Origin: Bacteroidota bacterium
Lineage (GTDB): Bacteria; Bacteroidota; Bacteroidia; Bacteroidales; Paludibacteraceae
Assembly (NCBI GenBank): GCA_023391625.1
Contig: JAEWAN010000023.1
Location: 1 to 64,000 of the forward strand
Length of the DNA stretch: 64,000 nt
Direction of reading: 5' to 3'
Part shown: positions 36,637 to 44,063 of the stretch, piece by piece
How the letters are laid out: each line of letters begins with the position of its first letter
Position numbering within the stretch: the first letter of the stretch is position 1
Program-made: the position numbers and the translations under genes
Notes under the pieces: generated by a model
What the model was told of the DNA's origin: nothing
The model's database searches: none
The model's input: the letters and a program-made list of their open reading frames with translations, nothing else

Positions 36637-36855
36637 ATGAAAACAGGCGGTTTATTCAGGCTATTGTTCCGGGTGGAACTGTTGACTTTAGTAATTTATT
36701 TTTTGTCTACATTAGCGGGTATATGGTTATCCTTGATAGTTCATTTTTCATTATCCGCTTTATACTGCGGTTGTTTGTATTCCACTATATAGCTTTTTAA
36801 TGTCTGCGGTTTTCATTATCTTAATATTCACATTATTAATATAGTTGCTTTATAG
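36637..36855 (+). CDS. Possible small membrane protein
   Basis: This open frame of 72 codons starts MKTGGLFRLLFRVELLTLVI. It is hydrophobic along almost its whole length, enough for two membrane helices. Similar small hydrophobic ORFs occur among ardA-linked genes of Bacteroides conjugative transposons, but I cannot name a family. It lies between two decayed genes, so it may be a surviving or non-functional leftover. Confidence 0.35.
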
Positions 36856-37058
36856 AATCACTAAATAAAAACGGAGTATCTACGACCCTAGAGCCGAGAC
36901 AAGAAAAATATGTAACGTTCATTGCTGGGGCATTCAGGGGAACAGAATATTTTCAGTATGATTACTGCCACACGGAAGGAGAACTACTTTCTACGATAGC
37001 GAAAACACTGGAAGAGTGCCGGAAACGGCGGAATGAATGGCTGTCTAAAAAAGGATAA
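36852..37058 (+). pseudogene. DUF3873-like conjugative-transposon gene remnant
   Basis: The frame reads NGVSTTLEPRQEKYVTF, then YFQYDYCHTEGELLSTIAKT and LEECRKRRNEWLSKKG before TAA at 37056. This resembles the small DUF3873 proteins that lie near ardA in Bacteroides conjugative transposons. No ATG precedes the conserved part and an in-frame stop lies shortly upstream, so the start is lost or non-standard. Function in the family is unknown. Confidence 0.6.
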
Positions 37059-37158
37059 TTATACGGGTGGAATTCCCACTCGCTACTTTTTTTCGTGAAG
37101 TGCGCTGAAAGAAGAAAGTCGTAAAGAAACCCTTTTTACAATCTTAGTTTATACACAA

Positions 37159-38331
37159 TTAAAAAAGCCATTCACCATCGGCTTTTTTAATTCTCCATTG
37201 TTTCGTAAAATCGAAAATAAATTCATTATTAGAAACATCAAGCCATTTATTAATAGAACAGATTAGAAGAAATATTATTTCAGAGTATCTATCAAGCACA
37301 TTTTCATCTAGTGTGAAATAGTTTGTAAGATTTGGGATGACACCTATTGGAAAATCTCCAAAATTACAGACTATTCCCTTTTTTTCGTCTATTTTCTTCA
37401 TCAAAATGTACCTATTAGGTAACTTATCTGTTGTCTTGTCAGACCCTTTTATGATAAATAAATCCTGTTCCTTTTCTTTGGTAGCAGTGAATAATTTAGA
37501 AAAATAATTAGTTCTAAATTTGCTATATTCCCCAAACCACTCATATATATCAATCAATGAATTTAATATTTCTCTATTATAGTAAGGAGAGCCTAAAGCT
37601 TGATTGATATAATTATGTATATTATTTTCATATTCATCAAACATCTTAAACAGATAAAAACCTAATATTTTTTTCTCTTTCAAATTATCAGATAAGTCTT
37701 CTTTTGATAAGTTTAGAAATGTTTGTATGGCAGCGAACAAATTTTTCTTTGAACCTTCAAAATCAGTTATTAATAACAAATGCGAAAGCAATCCTAATAT
37801 TTCCTTATCTATTTCTTTTTTTAGAAAATCTAAAATTTTATCCGTTAGATTACCTTTTGCATTCATCTCTATAATAGCGGACTCGATTTTAGTTGATAAT
37901 TCAGCTTTGCTATTATTGTGAGAGAAATCCATTACTCTCCTATTTCTAAGGTCAAATGGTAAGTCTTTATAATCTCCAAATTCGTTATTATAAATACATA
38001 TTATTTTTTCCCAGCCTAATGCCCGTGCTGCAAATCCAAGTTCAATTAATACATTAGGATTTGGTGTTTTTCTTGAGTCTTCAGATTTTGAGTTTATGAT
38101 TGAAATATCGGCAATAAATACATTGCATCTCGCTATCTTGGTAAAGATAGATTCGGCTATATCAGGTGAACCAGCCAGACTTCTTGTAGCTTTGTCAAAC
38201 TTTAAATCAATAGAAATAGGTTTTTTAACTTGTAATTTTTTCAATGCACTTTTTATAGATGCTTCAATAAAATTTAAGTTTTTGTTTTTAGGTAAGTCTG
38301 ATTGCCAAGAATAAAAAATAGTCTTTTCCAA
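37159..38331 (-). CDS. TIR-like domain protein (putative defence effector)
   Basis: This 390-residue protein has residues 1-135 forming a TIR-like nucleotide-hydrolase fold. The start is IFYSWQSDLPKNKNLNFIE, then SLAGSPDIAESIFTKI, NVFIADISIIN, and PNPNVLIELGFAARALGWEK with the conserved Glu typical of TIR NADases. The rest (about 150-390) is helical and unrecognised. TIR proteins in bacteria commonly deplete NAD+ on phage infection. The gene begins with TTG (no ATG is available), 20 bases after the stop of 38352, so the two are co-transcribed and probably work together (inference). Its low-GC, intact frame contrasts with the decayed genes around it, which suggests selection for function. Confidence 0.75.
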   Translation of the reverse strand: MEKTIFYSWQSDLPKNKNLNFIEASIKSALKKLQVKKPISIDLKFDKATRSLAGSPDIAESIFTKIARCNVFIADISIINSKSEDSRKTPNPNVLIELGFAARALGWEKIICIYNNEFGDYKDLPFDLRNRRVMDFSHNNSKAELSTKIESAIIEMNAKGNLTDKILDFLKKEIDKEILGLLSHLLLITDFEGSKKNLFAAIQTFLNLSKEDLSDNLKEKKILGFYLFKMFDEYENNIHNYINQALGSPYYNREILNSLIDIYEWFGEYSKFRTNYFSKLFTATKEKEQDLFIIKGSDKTTDKLPNRYILMKKIDEKKGIVCNFGDFPIGVIPNLTNYFTLDENVLDRYSEIIFLLICSINKWLDVSNNEFIFDFTKQWRIKKADGEWLF

Positions 38332-38351
38332 GTTTGTAATTTTAATTGTTC

Positions 38352-39347
38352 TTATTTTTTTATTCGTTTTGTATTACCAAATTGCTTATTTTCTAAAGCC
38401 GTTTCTTTATGAATCATTTCTATTCGTTTGTCGCGGCTCTCAAATGAAATCTTTTTACCAATAACTTCTCCTTTGTTGGTTATCAGATAATTAAATTTCC
38501 ATTTCCCTTTTTTGGATAATAAAAATTGTACCTTAGCAATGTTGATATGTTTACTTAGTTCTTCAATTTCTTTTTTTACATCCGCAATTTTATTTTTAGA
38601 AAGAGATTTTAAAACTAAATTTTTATCTCTTGTTCTTGCGATTAGCTCTATATGTGGTGTTCCGGGAAAATCAAAAATAATACTTGCTGGTCTTGTTTTG
38701 GGAATGCATCTATAAAGAAACTCTCTTAAAGTTTCATCTATGAGTTTTATTATTTTTTTTCCTTCAGTAACAGCATAATCAGAAATATCATCAGATACTT
38801 TTTCTCCTACTTGCTTTGCGACAGGCTTTAAAAGTTGATAAAATATGAAAGAACTTACAAGTTGAAAAATGATTTCGGGGTCAGGTATTGCAGACTTCCT
38901 CATTTCTTCTTTCATATCAATATCTAAATCAATTTTTGAGCTCACGTAAGTTTTATATTTCTTATATTCTTCATAAGATTTGAAATTATTAGGGCCAGTC
39001 AATATTGAAATTTTATTAGGTGTATTGTTTTCTACTTCTGCAAATTGAAAAGAATTTGGAAATGATTCTTTTATCAATGTTTCATCCCAATCAACTATTT
39101 CTGATTTTTCAAATTCGCAAAAATCAGCTTCAACCAAATAATAATCACCTTCTTTTTTTAAAGAGGCATTTTCTATTCTTCCTTTTGGTGGAAAATCTTT
39201 TCTATGGTCTACTCCCATCCTTATGCAATGGTCTTTATTATTAATTGCTTCAACCATTTGTTCTAATGCTTCTAAAGACATTCTATTCCCATGACTGTCA
39301 ATATGTGTAGAAGAGATAACAGTTCTATATTTTTTAGGACTTCCCAT
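38352..39347 (-). CDS. Protein with phage prohead-protease-like N-terminus, partner of TIR-like gene
   Basis: This 331-residue protein has an N-terminus (about 1-115) that resembles caudoviral prohead serine proteases. It has STHIDSHGNRMSLEALEQM, then RMGVDHRKDFPPKGRIENAS with a candidate catalytic His in VDH, and PNSFQFAEVE with a candidate Ser. The middle has a hydrophobic segment (PEIIFQLVSSFIFYQLLKPV) that could contact membrane. The C-terminal 150 residues are lysine-rich and unrecognised. No capsid, portal or terminase gene is nearby, so it is not part of a prophage morphogenesis module. It is the first gene of a two-gene unit with the TIR-like gene. Protease activity and a sensor role are inferences, and the fold call is uncertain. 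Confidence 0.6.
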   Translation of the reverse strand: MGSPKKYRTVISSTHIDSHGNRMSLEALEQMVEAINNKDHCIRMGVDHRKDFPPKGRIENASLKKEGDYYLVEADFCEFEKSEIVDWDETLIKESFPNSFQFAEVENNTPNKISILTGPNNFKSYEEYKKYKTYVSSKIDLDIDMKEEMRKSAIPDPEIIFQLVSSFIFYQLLKPVAKQVGEKVSDDISDYAVTEGKKIIKLIDETLREFLYRCIPKTRPASIIFDFPGTPHIELIARTRDKNLVLKSLSKNKIADVKKEIEELSKHINIAKVQFLLSKKGKWKFNYLITNKGEVIGKKISFESRDKRIEMIHKETALENKQFGNTKRIKK

Positions 39348-39437
39348 CTGTAAAATAGATGAATTGATATTAAAGCAAAAATACCCATAAAAAAAGAACT
39401 GATAAAATAAATTACCAAGTGTTTTTCAATAAGTTGC

Positions 39438-39891
39438 CTAAAGTTGTTTGTTCCTTCTGCTTTTTTTTCTCATTCTCATTGTGTTAAAGGCAAATGTAAG
39501 TTGTACCACCAGCCCGAAGCTATCTTCAATATACACATCAATCTTTTGCTGGTCGGTGAATGCAAATGTATATACAACTGGAACACTTTTCCCGCAAGCG
39601 GGTACAAATCATTCGGAAGACAAGCCATTTCGTCCGGCACCCACAGCGTTCCTTTTCCATCTGGTGAAAGTACCTGATGAAGTATTTCGTTTTTTCATAG
39701 CACCCTTCCCGGTGAAGTTGAAAGCGAATTTCAGCCGTTTCAACCTACTTTAATTTGTTTCTGTACTGGCAATGTTGTTACTGTGAGAGTACGCCTGTTG
39801 AATATCCAGTTTATCATTACAAGAAAGCATCAGCAGCATTACTCCAAGCAAGTACCTCCCCTATAATTATATTTCTTACTATTCTTTTCAT
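39438..39891 (-). pseudogene. traQ: TraQ (DUF3872) remnant
   Basis: Reading in shifting frames on the minus strand gives a lipoprotein start (MKRIVRNII, then MLLMLSCNDKLDIQQAYS), EGCYEKTKYFIRYF, LSPDGKGTLWVPDE, LPNDLYPL and finally DQQKIDVYIEDSFGLVVQL. This is the order of TraQ, a conjugative transfer protein of Bacteroides transposons. At least three frameshifts separate the blocks, so it is dead. It directly follows the traO remnant, as in intact tra operons. Confidence 0.8.
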
Positions 39892-39897
39892 ATCGCT

Positions 39898-40168
39898 TTA
39901 ATTTATAATGAATTTTACCCCGATACCGAACTATGTATGAAACTTTCCAACAGGAGAACCGAACAGGTACTTTTCCCGTGTGTTAATTAGGAATGCCACC
40001 ACTAATATAATTTTCCTGTGTCAGCGCACCACCATAGACAAAATCGTTTTTATCCGTCAGCGTTGATTCATCGGGTAGCAGCTTGCTCCCTCAGTTAATC
40101 GTTTCATACCCGGTAAGGGCAGACAATGAACAGCCAAAGAACGACAGATAAACGTCTTTTTTGAAACC
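39898..40168 (-). pseudogene. traO: TraO remnant (C-terminal part)
   Basis: The minus-strand frame reads KKDVYLSFFGCSLSALTGYE, then KNDFVYGGALT, and ends KFHT-stop-FGIGVKFIIN, which matches the C-terminal half of the conjugative-transposon protein TraO. It has in-frame stops and at least one internal lesion, and its 5' half is missing at the right edge of the island. Confidence 0.75.
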
Positions 40169-40243
40169 TAAATTGTACCCCCTAAGGCATTGACATGTTG
40201 ATAAAGAGTTGAATTAAAGCGACATAAGGAGATAGGTTCATAA

Positions 40244-40268
40244 CCCTCCCTCTCCGCAAGAAGGACAG
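40244..40268 (+). repeat. attR-like 25-bp direct repeat
   Basis: This copy is identical to 35841-35865. The similarity also continues, less exactly, for about 60 bases beyond it (terminator right arm, CCTCC, TCTGAT, GATATT), so the left end carries a diverged copy of the original tRNA downstream sequence. Confidence 0.88.
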
Positions 40269-40291
40269 TTGCAAACTGTCCTTCTTTTTTT
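40258..40291 (+). terminator. Displaced tRNA-Ser terminator (right copy)
   Basis: AAGAAGGACAG-ttgcaaa-CTGTCCTTCTT is followed by eight T. It is probably the original chromosomal terminator of the tRNA gene, now 4.4 kb away. Confidence 0.8.
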
Positions 40292-40660
40292 TCCTCCTCC
40301 ATAAACTCTTTCTGATTGTTGTGATATTGGGTTAGCAATCATCTTCAATTCTATTAATTTATTAGTTCTCAAAATTTTCTGCAAATAGCCGTTCTTTTGT
40401 GTTTGTAGAGCGTGAAAGACAGATTTATATTGAAAAATAGGTTAAGGTGTAGAAAATTGATCTGTGATAAAAAATCTGACAAGCGGTATGCTGCTTTATA
40501 TCATTTTAGGATATTAAAATTTGACTTTTTTATCTCCTTGATTATTTATAAAAAATGCATTTTTCCATATGATGAACAACACTTTTCTCTACATTTGCAG
40601 ATGGAGAGTATAAAGTGTTTGTAATGATTGTACATTCATATGATATATTAATTTTGGAAT
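40269..40660. other. Gene-free region with promoter of the MmcQ-like gene
   Basis: There is no ORF of note. TACATTTG at 40590-40597 is an exact -7 element followed by C, 64 bases upstream of the next start. A matching TTTG at the -33 position is not clear. Confidence 0.5.
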
Positions 40661-41035
40661 ATGAACATAGAAGATTTTAGAATGTACTGCCTCTCATTTA
40701 AGGGGGTACATGAAAAAATGCCGTTTGAAAAAGTGACTTCTGCTTATGACAGGAATGTGCTTGTATTTTATGTCTTTGACAAATGGTTTTGTTTTGTAAA
40801 TATAGATGTGTTTGATTTTTTTACTATCAAATGCGATACGGAACAAATTGAAATTTTGCAGGATAGGTATGAAGGGGTAAAGCCAGGTTATCATATGAAT
40901 AAGAAACATTGGATTAGTGTTTGTTTTGATAAAGATGTTTCGGAAAAAATGATTAAAGAACTTGTGAAGCAGTCGTATGAAATTGTGGTATCTTCTCTAT
41001 CGAAAAAAGAGAAAGAAATGTTCCGGAACATGTAA
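40661..41035 (+). CDS. MmcQ/YjbR-family protein
   Basis: This 124-residue cytoplasmic protein has the MmcQ/YjbR fold. Its markers are EDFRMYCLSFKGVHEKMPFE near the start, FVNIDVFDFFTIKC, and the hallmark GVKPGYHMNKKHWISV. Members are small DNA-binding-like proteins of unclear role (CyaY-like fold). Length is normal. It is followed after 22 bases by a CAT-like gene on the same strand, so the two probably form a pair. Confidence 0.88.
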   Translation: MNIEDFRMYCLSFKGVHEKMPFEKVTSAYDRNVLVFYVFDKWFCFVNIDVFDFFTIKCDTEQIEILQDRYEGVKPGYHMNKKHWISVCFDKDVSEKMIKELVKQSYEIVVSSLSKKEKEMFRNM

Positions 41036-41057
41036 GTTCAAAAATAAAGAATAATCA

Positions 41058-41696
41058 ATGAAACAATTTATTGATTTAGAGCATTGGAAGAGAAAAGAGC
41101 ATTTCGAGTTTTTTTCTGCTCTTGATGATCCGTTCTTCGGAATCACTACTTTAGTTGATTTTACTGATATCTACAAACGGAGTAAAGAAGAAAGGAAATC
41201 TTTCTTTTTGTATTCTGTGCACTTCCTGTTGAAATGTATAAATGAAACAACAGCTTTTAAACTCCGTATTGAAGATGACCAAGTAGTACAATATGATTTT
41301 ATTCATGTATCACCGACTATCGGGCGGGAAGACGGAACATTTGGTTTTGGTTTCTTTGAATATAATGCTGACTTTGATGTGTTTGTACAGAATGCTGAAA
41401 AAGAAATAGAAAGAGTGAGAAATGTTGGCGGATTATCTTTTTCTGAAAATACAAAACGCACGGATCTTATCCGCTATTTGGCTCTGCCTTGGTTTGCTTT
41501 TTCTGAAATGAAACATGCTGTCTCTTTTGGTAAAGGCGATTTTGTGCCGCGTATTTCTACCGGAAAGTTGGTGAAGGAGGGGAATAGATACCTGCTTCCT
41601 GTTTCTATTTCAGTACATCACGCTCTTGTGGATGGACGTGATGTGGCAGAACTGATTGAGAAGTTGGAAATGGTGAATAAAATTAACGGAATATAA
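41058..41696 (+). CDS. Chloramphenicol-acetyltransferase-like protein
   Basis: This 212-residue protein has the type A CAT fold. It starts with DLEHWKRKEHFEFFSALDDP and ends with the catalytic block VSISVHHALVDGRDVAELIE, which contains the HHxxxDG motif (His187-His188). Trimeric CATs of about 215 residues acetylate chloramphenicol with acetyl-CoA. Many chromosomal Bacteroidota homologues belong to this family without proven resistance, so resistance is not certain. It lies 22 bases after the MmcQ-like gene. Confidence 0.85.
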   Translation: MKQFIDLEHWKRKEHFEFFSALDDPFFGITTLVDFTDIYKRSKEERKSFFLYSVHFLLKCINETTAFKLRIEDDQVVQYDFIHVSPTIGREDGTFGFGFFEYNADFDVFVQNAEKEIERVRNVGGLSFSENTKRTDLIRYLALPWFAFSEMKHAVSFGKGDFVPRISTGKLVKEGNRYLLPVSISVHHALVDGRDVAELIEKLEMVNKINGI

Positions 41697-41890
41697 ATGG
41701 GCTTTCGGTAGTTTTATTTACGTGATTGAATGTAGTGTGCAGAATTGGAATTGACTTGAAATGTTTGGGCGGTACTATAAATTTTATAATATCGCCCATA
41801 GCTGGGATTATGCAAAACCTGTTGCAATCGAAGTACAGGATATTGGAACTTTAGTTATTGCTCTTATAATTTATAGTTAACATAACTATG

Positions 41891-42739
41891 TCAAATTCTC
41901 TTTCTCTTTATTTCATCTAAAGTTTTCCCATTTACATTTTTCCATGTATCCCAACCATTGACTGGGCGACCGGAAACAATTCCTCCGGCTGTACTTGGGG
42001 AAGAAAATATATAATCTTCGGTAAATACATATACATTTCCGTTTAAAGATAAAATTCCACTGTCAATAAGCTTGTTACGAAGATCTATTATGTATTTATG
42101 GCAAGAGGGCAAAGTCTCTTTTACGATTTTAGAGCCCTTGTAAATTACAAACCCTTCATCTGTCAAATTTCCCTCAGCAACAGCATCTTTACTTTTCATT
42201 TTGTATATATCTCCAGGTGTTCTATTATTTTCTCGTGAAATAGAATCAAACAGAGGGAATCCAAGTGTAGATAAGAGAACTTTAGTTGTTTCAAAACAAT
42301 CAAGCATATCGGCTTCCATGCTTTCTGTAACAAATGGCATGTTTGTGTTAACTCCGTTTTCTAACTGCCAACGACTAACTTCGTATGCTTTTTTTATTGA
42401 AATGTGTTCCAGAAACTTAACATGAGTTTTGGTAAAAGCATTTATTTTGGAAATAATAACTACTGCATAATTCCAAAAGTCTTTATTTCGTTGATGTTGA
42501 GATAGTCTAGTCGCACAGTTTTCTGCTTCGCCAATGTAAACTAAAGGTTTTCCGGTATTTGATTCTCCAAACAGAAAATAAAAACCAACATTTGATAGTT
42601 CATTTCGTGTTAGAATATAATCAATTTGGTTACGAGGAAACGATATCGCTTTAACTGTTCGATTGGTTATTTCTGCAATACGAACACCTCGCGGATTTCC
42701 ATCCGGAAGAAATATTTGTATTGTCTGTGGTCGTGTCAT
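41891..42739 (-). CDS. GIY-YIG nuclease-domain protein with DUF4357
   Basis: This 282-residue protein has an N-terminal GIY-YIG domain (about 45-140). VGFYFLFGE and PLVYIGEAENCATRLSQH carry the GIY and YIG elements and the catalytic Arg. The C-terminal part has the DUF4357 pattern (DEGFVIYKGS, then YVFTEDYIFSSPSTAGGIVS and NGWDTWKN). Such proteins are frequent in accessory regions near restriction systems, and the function is unproven. A 68-codon gene ends 3 bases upstream on the same strand. Confidence 0.85.
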   Translation of the reverse strand: MTRPQTIQIFLPDGNPRGVRIAEITNRTVKAISFPRNQIDYILTRNELSNVGFYFLFGESNTGKPLVYIGEAENCATRLSQHQRNKDFWNYAVVIISKINAFTKTHVKFLEHISIKKAYEVSRWQLENGVNTNMPFVTESMEADMLDCFETTKVLLSTLGFPLFDSISRENNRTPGDIYKMKSKDAVAEGNLTDEGFVIYKGSKIVKETLPSCHKYIIDLRNKLIDSGILSLNGNVYVFTEDYIFSSPSTAGGIVSGRPVNGWDTWKNVNGKTLDEIKRKRI

Positions 42740-42742
42740 TTG

Positions 42743-42949
42743 TTACTTCTTGGGAGTGGTGTGTTGTGTATAAGAATTTATTAATTCACTTTCTGGATTA
42801 TAATTTCTTTTCAAATTGTCTACATTAAATAACTCCTTGAATAATAATCCTAAATCTTGGTTTATAATATCTTTTGTTTGCTGGGTGACCAGTTCTTCAT
42901 ATTGCTTCCGTAAATCAGCATTTTTTTGAATGTATAAAAATAATTGCAT
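42743..42949 (-). CDS. Small hypothetical protein upstream of the GIY-YIG gene
   Basis: This 68-residue, mostly helical protein starts MQLFLYIQKNADLRKQYEEL. I do not recognise it. It ends 3 bases before the GIY-YIG gene, which argues for a real, translationally coupled partner. It could also be the tail of a larger lost gene. Confidence 0.5.
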   Translation of the reverse strand: MQLFLYIQKNADLRKQYEELVTQQTKDIINQDLGLLFKELFNVDNLKRNYNPESELINSYTQHTTPKK

Positions 42950-43240
42950 TAATATCTCTTTCGAAATTATTGCAAAGTCGTGGTCAATATTTTTTGTTTT
43001 CTTTTTGGAAAAGTTATTAAAAATCTCTTTTTGTGAAAAAACGGCTCAACAACAACAGTTTATAAATAAGTAATTTGTCAGAGAAGTAAAACTTTATTTT
43101 TACGTAATTCTCTGATTGTGAATCCAAATTTATTTTTTTGTCGCTTTTCATTAGCTATACGTATGCAAATGTATTGAATTTACAGGAAGAAAACTGAATT
43201 TTAAATAAAAAAGTTAACGTTACAGGTAGTTATTTTCTCA

Positions 43241-43660
43241 TTAATTCTCTTCTATTTTTACTTTATAAACAATAGGAGTCAATATCTTTTTTGTTTCAAA
43301 ATAGTTTATTGGATTTTCTTTTTCTTTTAAAACATATCCTTGTTTTTTTTCAACACTGGTGATTTGAACCAAATAAATATATGCACTTTTTCCTAATTCT
43401 CTTAATGTGTTTTTTTTATTCTCTGTCAGAAAAATTTCATTATTTGATTGCGTTGTTGATTTAACTTCAATATATCTTTCTTCAATAAGTCTTTTTCCCT
43501 TTTGGGTTAAACTATGAATATCATAACCCGAATTACAAATTTTTTTAGATATATGATCAATTTCAAACTTAGAACTCTGTGATTTAAGCCTTTTATATTC
43601 ATAATCAAAGGCAATATCTTCACCTATTTCACCAATTAGTTTTTTTCGTTCCAGTACCAT
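43241..43660 (-). CDS. DUF3883-like PD-(D/E)XK-type protein
   Basis: This 139-residue protein starts with ERKKLIGEIGEDIAFDYEY. The core is NSGYDIHSLTQKGKRLIEER and YIEVKSTTQSNNEIFLT, where Asp and Glu-Val-Lys are arranged like a PD-(D/E)XK nuclease site. This is the pattern of DUF3883, usually the C-terminal domain of large helicase or restriction proteins. Here it stands alone, so it may be a truncated or stand-alone nuclease. It lies in the accessory stretch with the GIY-YIG gene. No partner methylase or helicase is present. Confidence 0.72.
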   Translation of the reverse strand: MVLERKKLIGEIGEDIAFDYEYKRLKSQSSKFEIDHISKKICNSGYDIHSLTQKGKRLIEERYIEVKSTTQSNNEIFLTENKKNTLRELGKSAYIYLVQITSVEKKQGYVLKEKENPINYFETKKILTPIVYKVKIEEN

Positions 43661-44063
43661 TTATAACCATAGTTTGGCATAAATATAGTAGTTTATTCCG
43701 TTGATTTTACGTTTTTATAATGTTTATTTGGAGGTAAAGGTAGATGGATTAAGAATATTCATTTTTTTGAATAATTCAAGATTTATTATATTCCCATATA
43801 TTAACGAAGCCGATCTATTAGGATCGGCTTCGTGTTGTAAGAACTGTAAGAGTCAGTGTGGTTTCGGTTCTCTTTTCTCTATTCCGTGTCTTGAGGATCG
43901 TTTTGTGGAACAGAAACAAAGCAGAACGTGGCGTTGTTGCAGGCAAGTACGGCATTCAAATAATTTGTTTTTGCATTTTGCCTGCAAATAATCCGCTTTT
44001 CCGTGTTATCTTCCCTTTACTGTGAGATTTTAGTCTCTTTTATAGGATTGTAGCAAGATAAAA
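43661..44063. other. Gene-free region with a 12-bp perfect hairpin
   Basis: ACGAAGCCGATC (43804-43815) pairs with GATCGGCTTCGT (43822-43833) around a 6-base loop, without a T run. The 96-codon ORF across it looks spurious. Confidence 0.55.

Larger units (their letters stand above)
35841..40268. mobile_element. 4.4-kb tRNA-Ser island: degraded conjugative-transposon remnant with two-gene cargo
   Basis: The region is bounded by a 25-bp direct repeat identical to the 3' end of tRNA-Ser plus the start of its terminator. Inside are remnants of ardA, a DUF3873-like gene, traQ and traO, all known from Bacteroides conjugative transposons, and two intact minus-strand genes (37159 and 38352). No integrase is visible, so the element is probably immobile on its own. 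Confidence 0.8.

Noticed and set aside
36591..36800. A 69-codon ORF in the island
   Set aside because: An alternative frame (36637-36855) is more hydrophobic and has a better start, and neither has strong support.
43701..43991. A 96-codon ORF with several Cys residues resembling a zinc-ribbon fragment
   Set aside because: The Cys spacing does not fit a transposase zinc ribbon, and a 12-bp hairpin lies inside. No terminal inverted repeats are seen.
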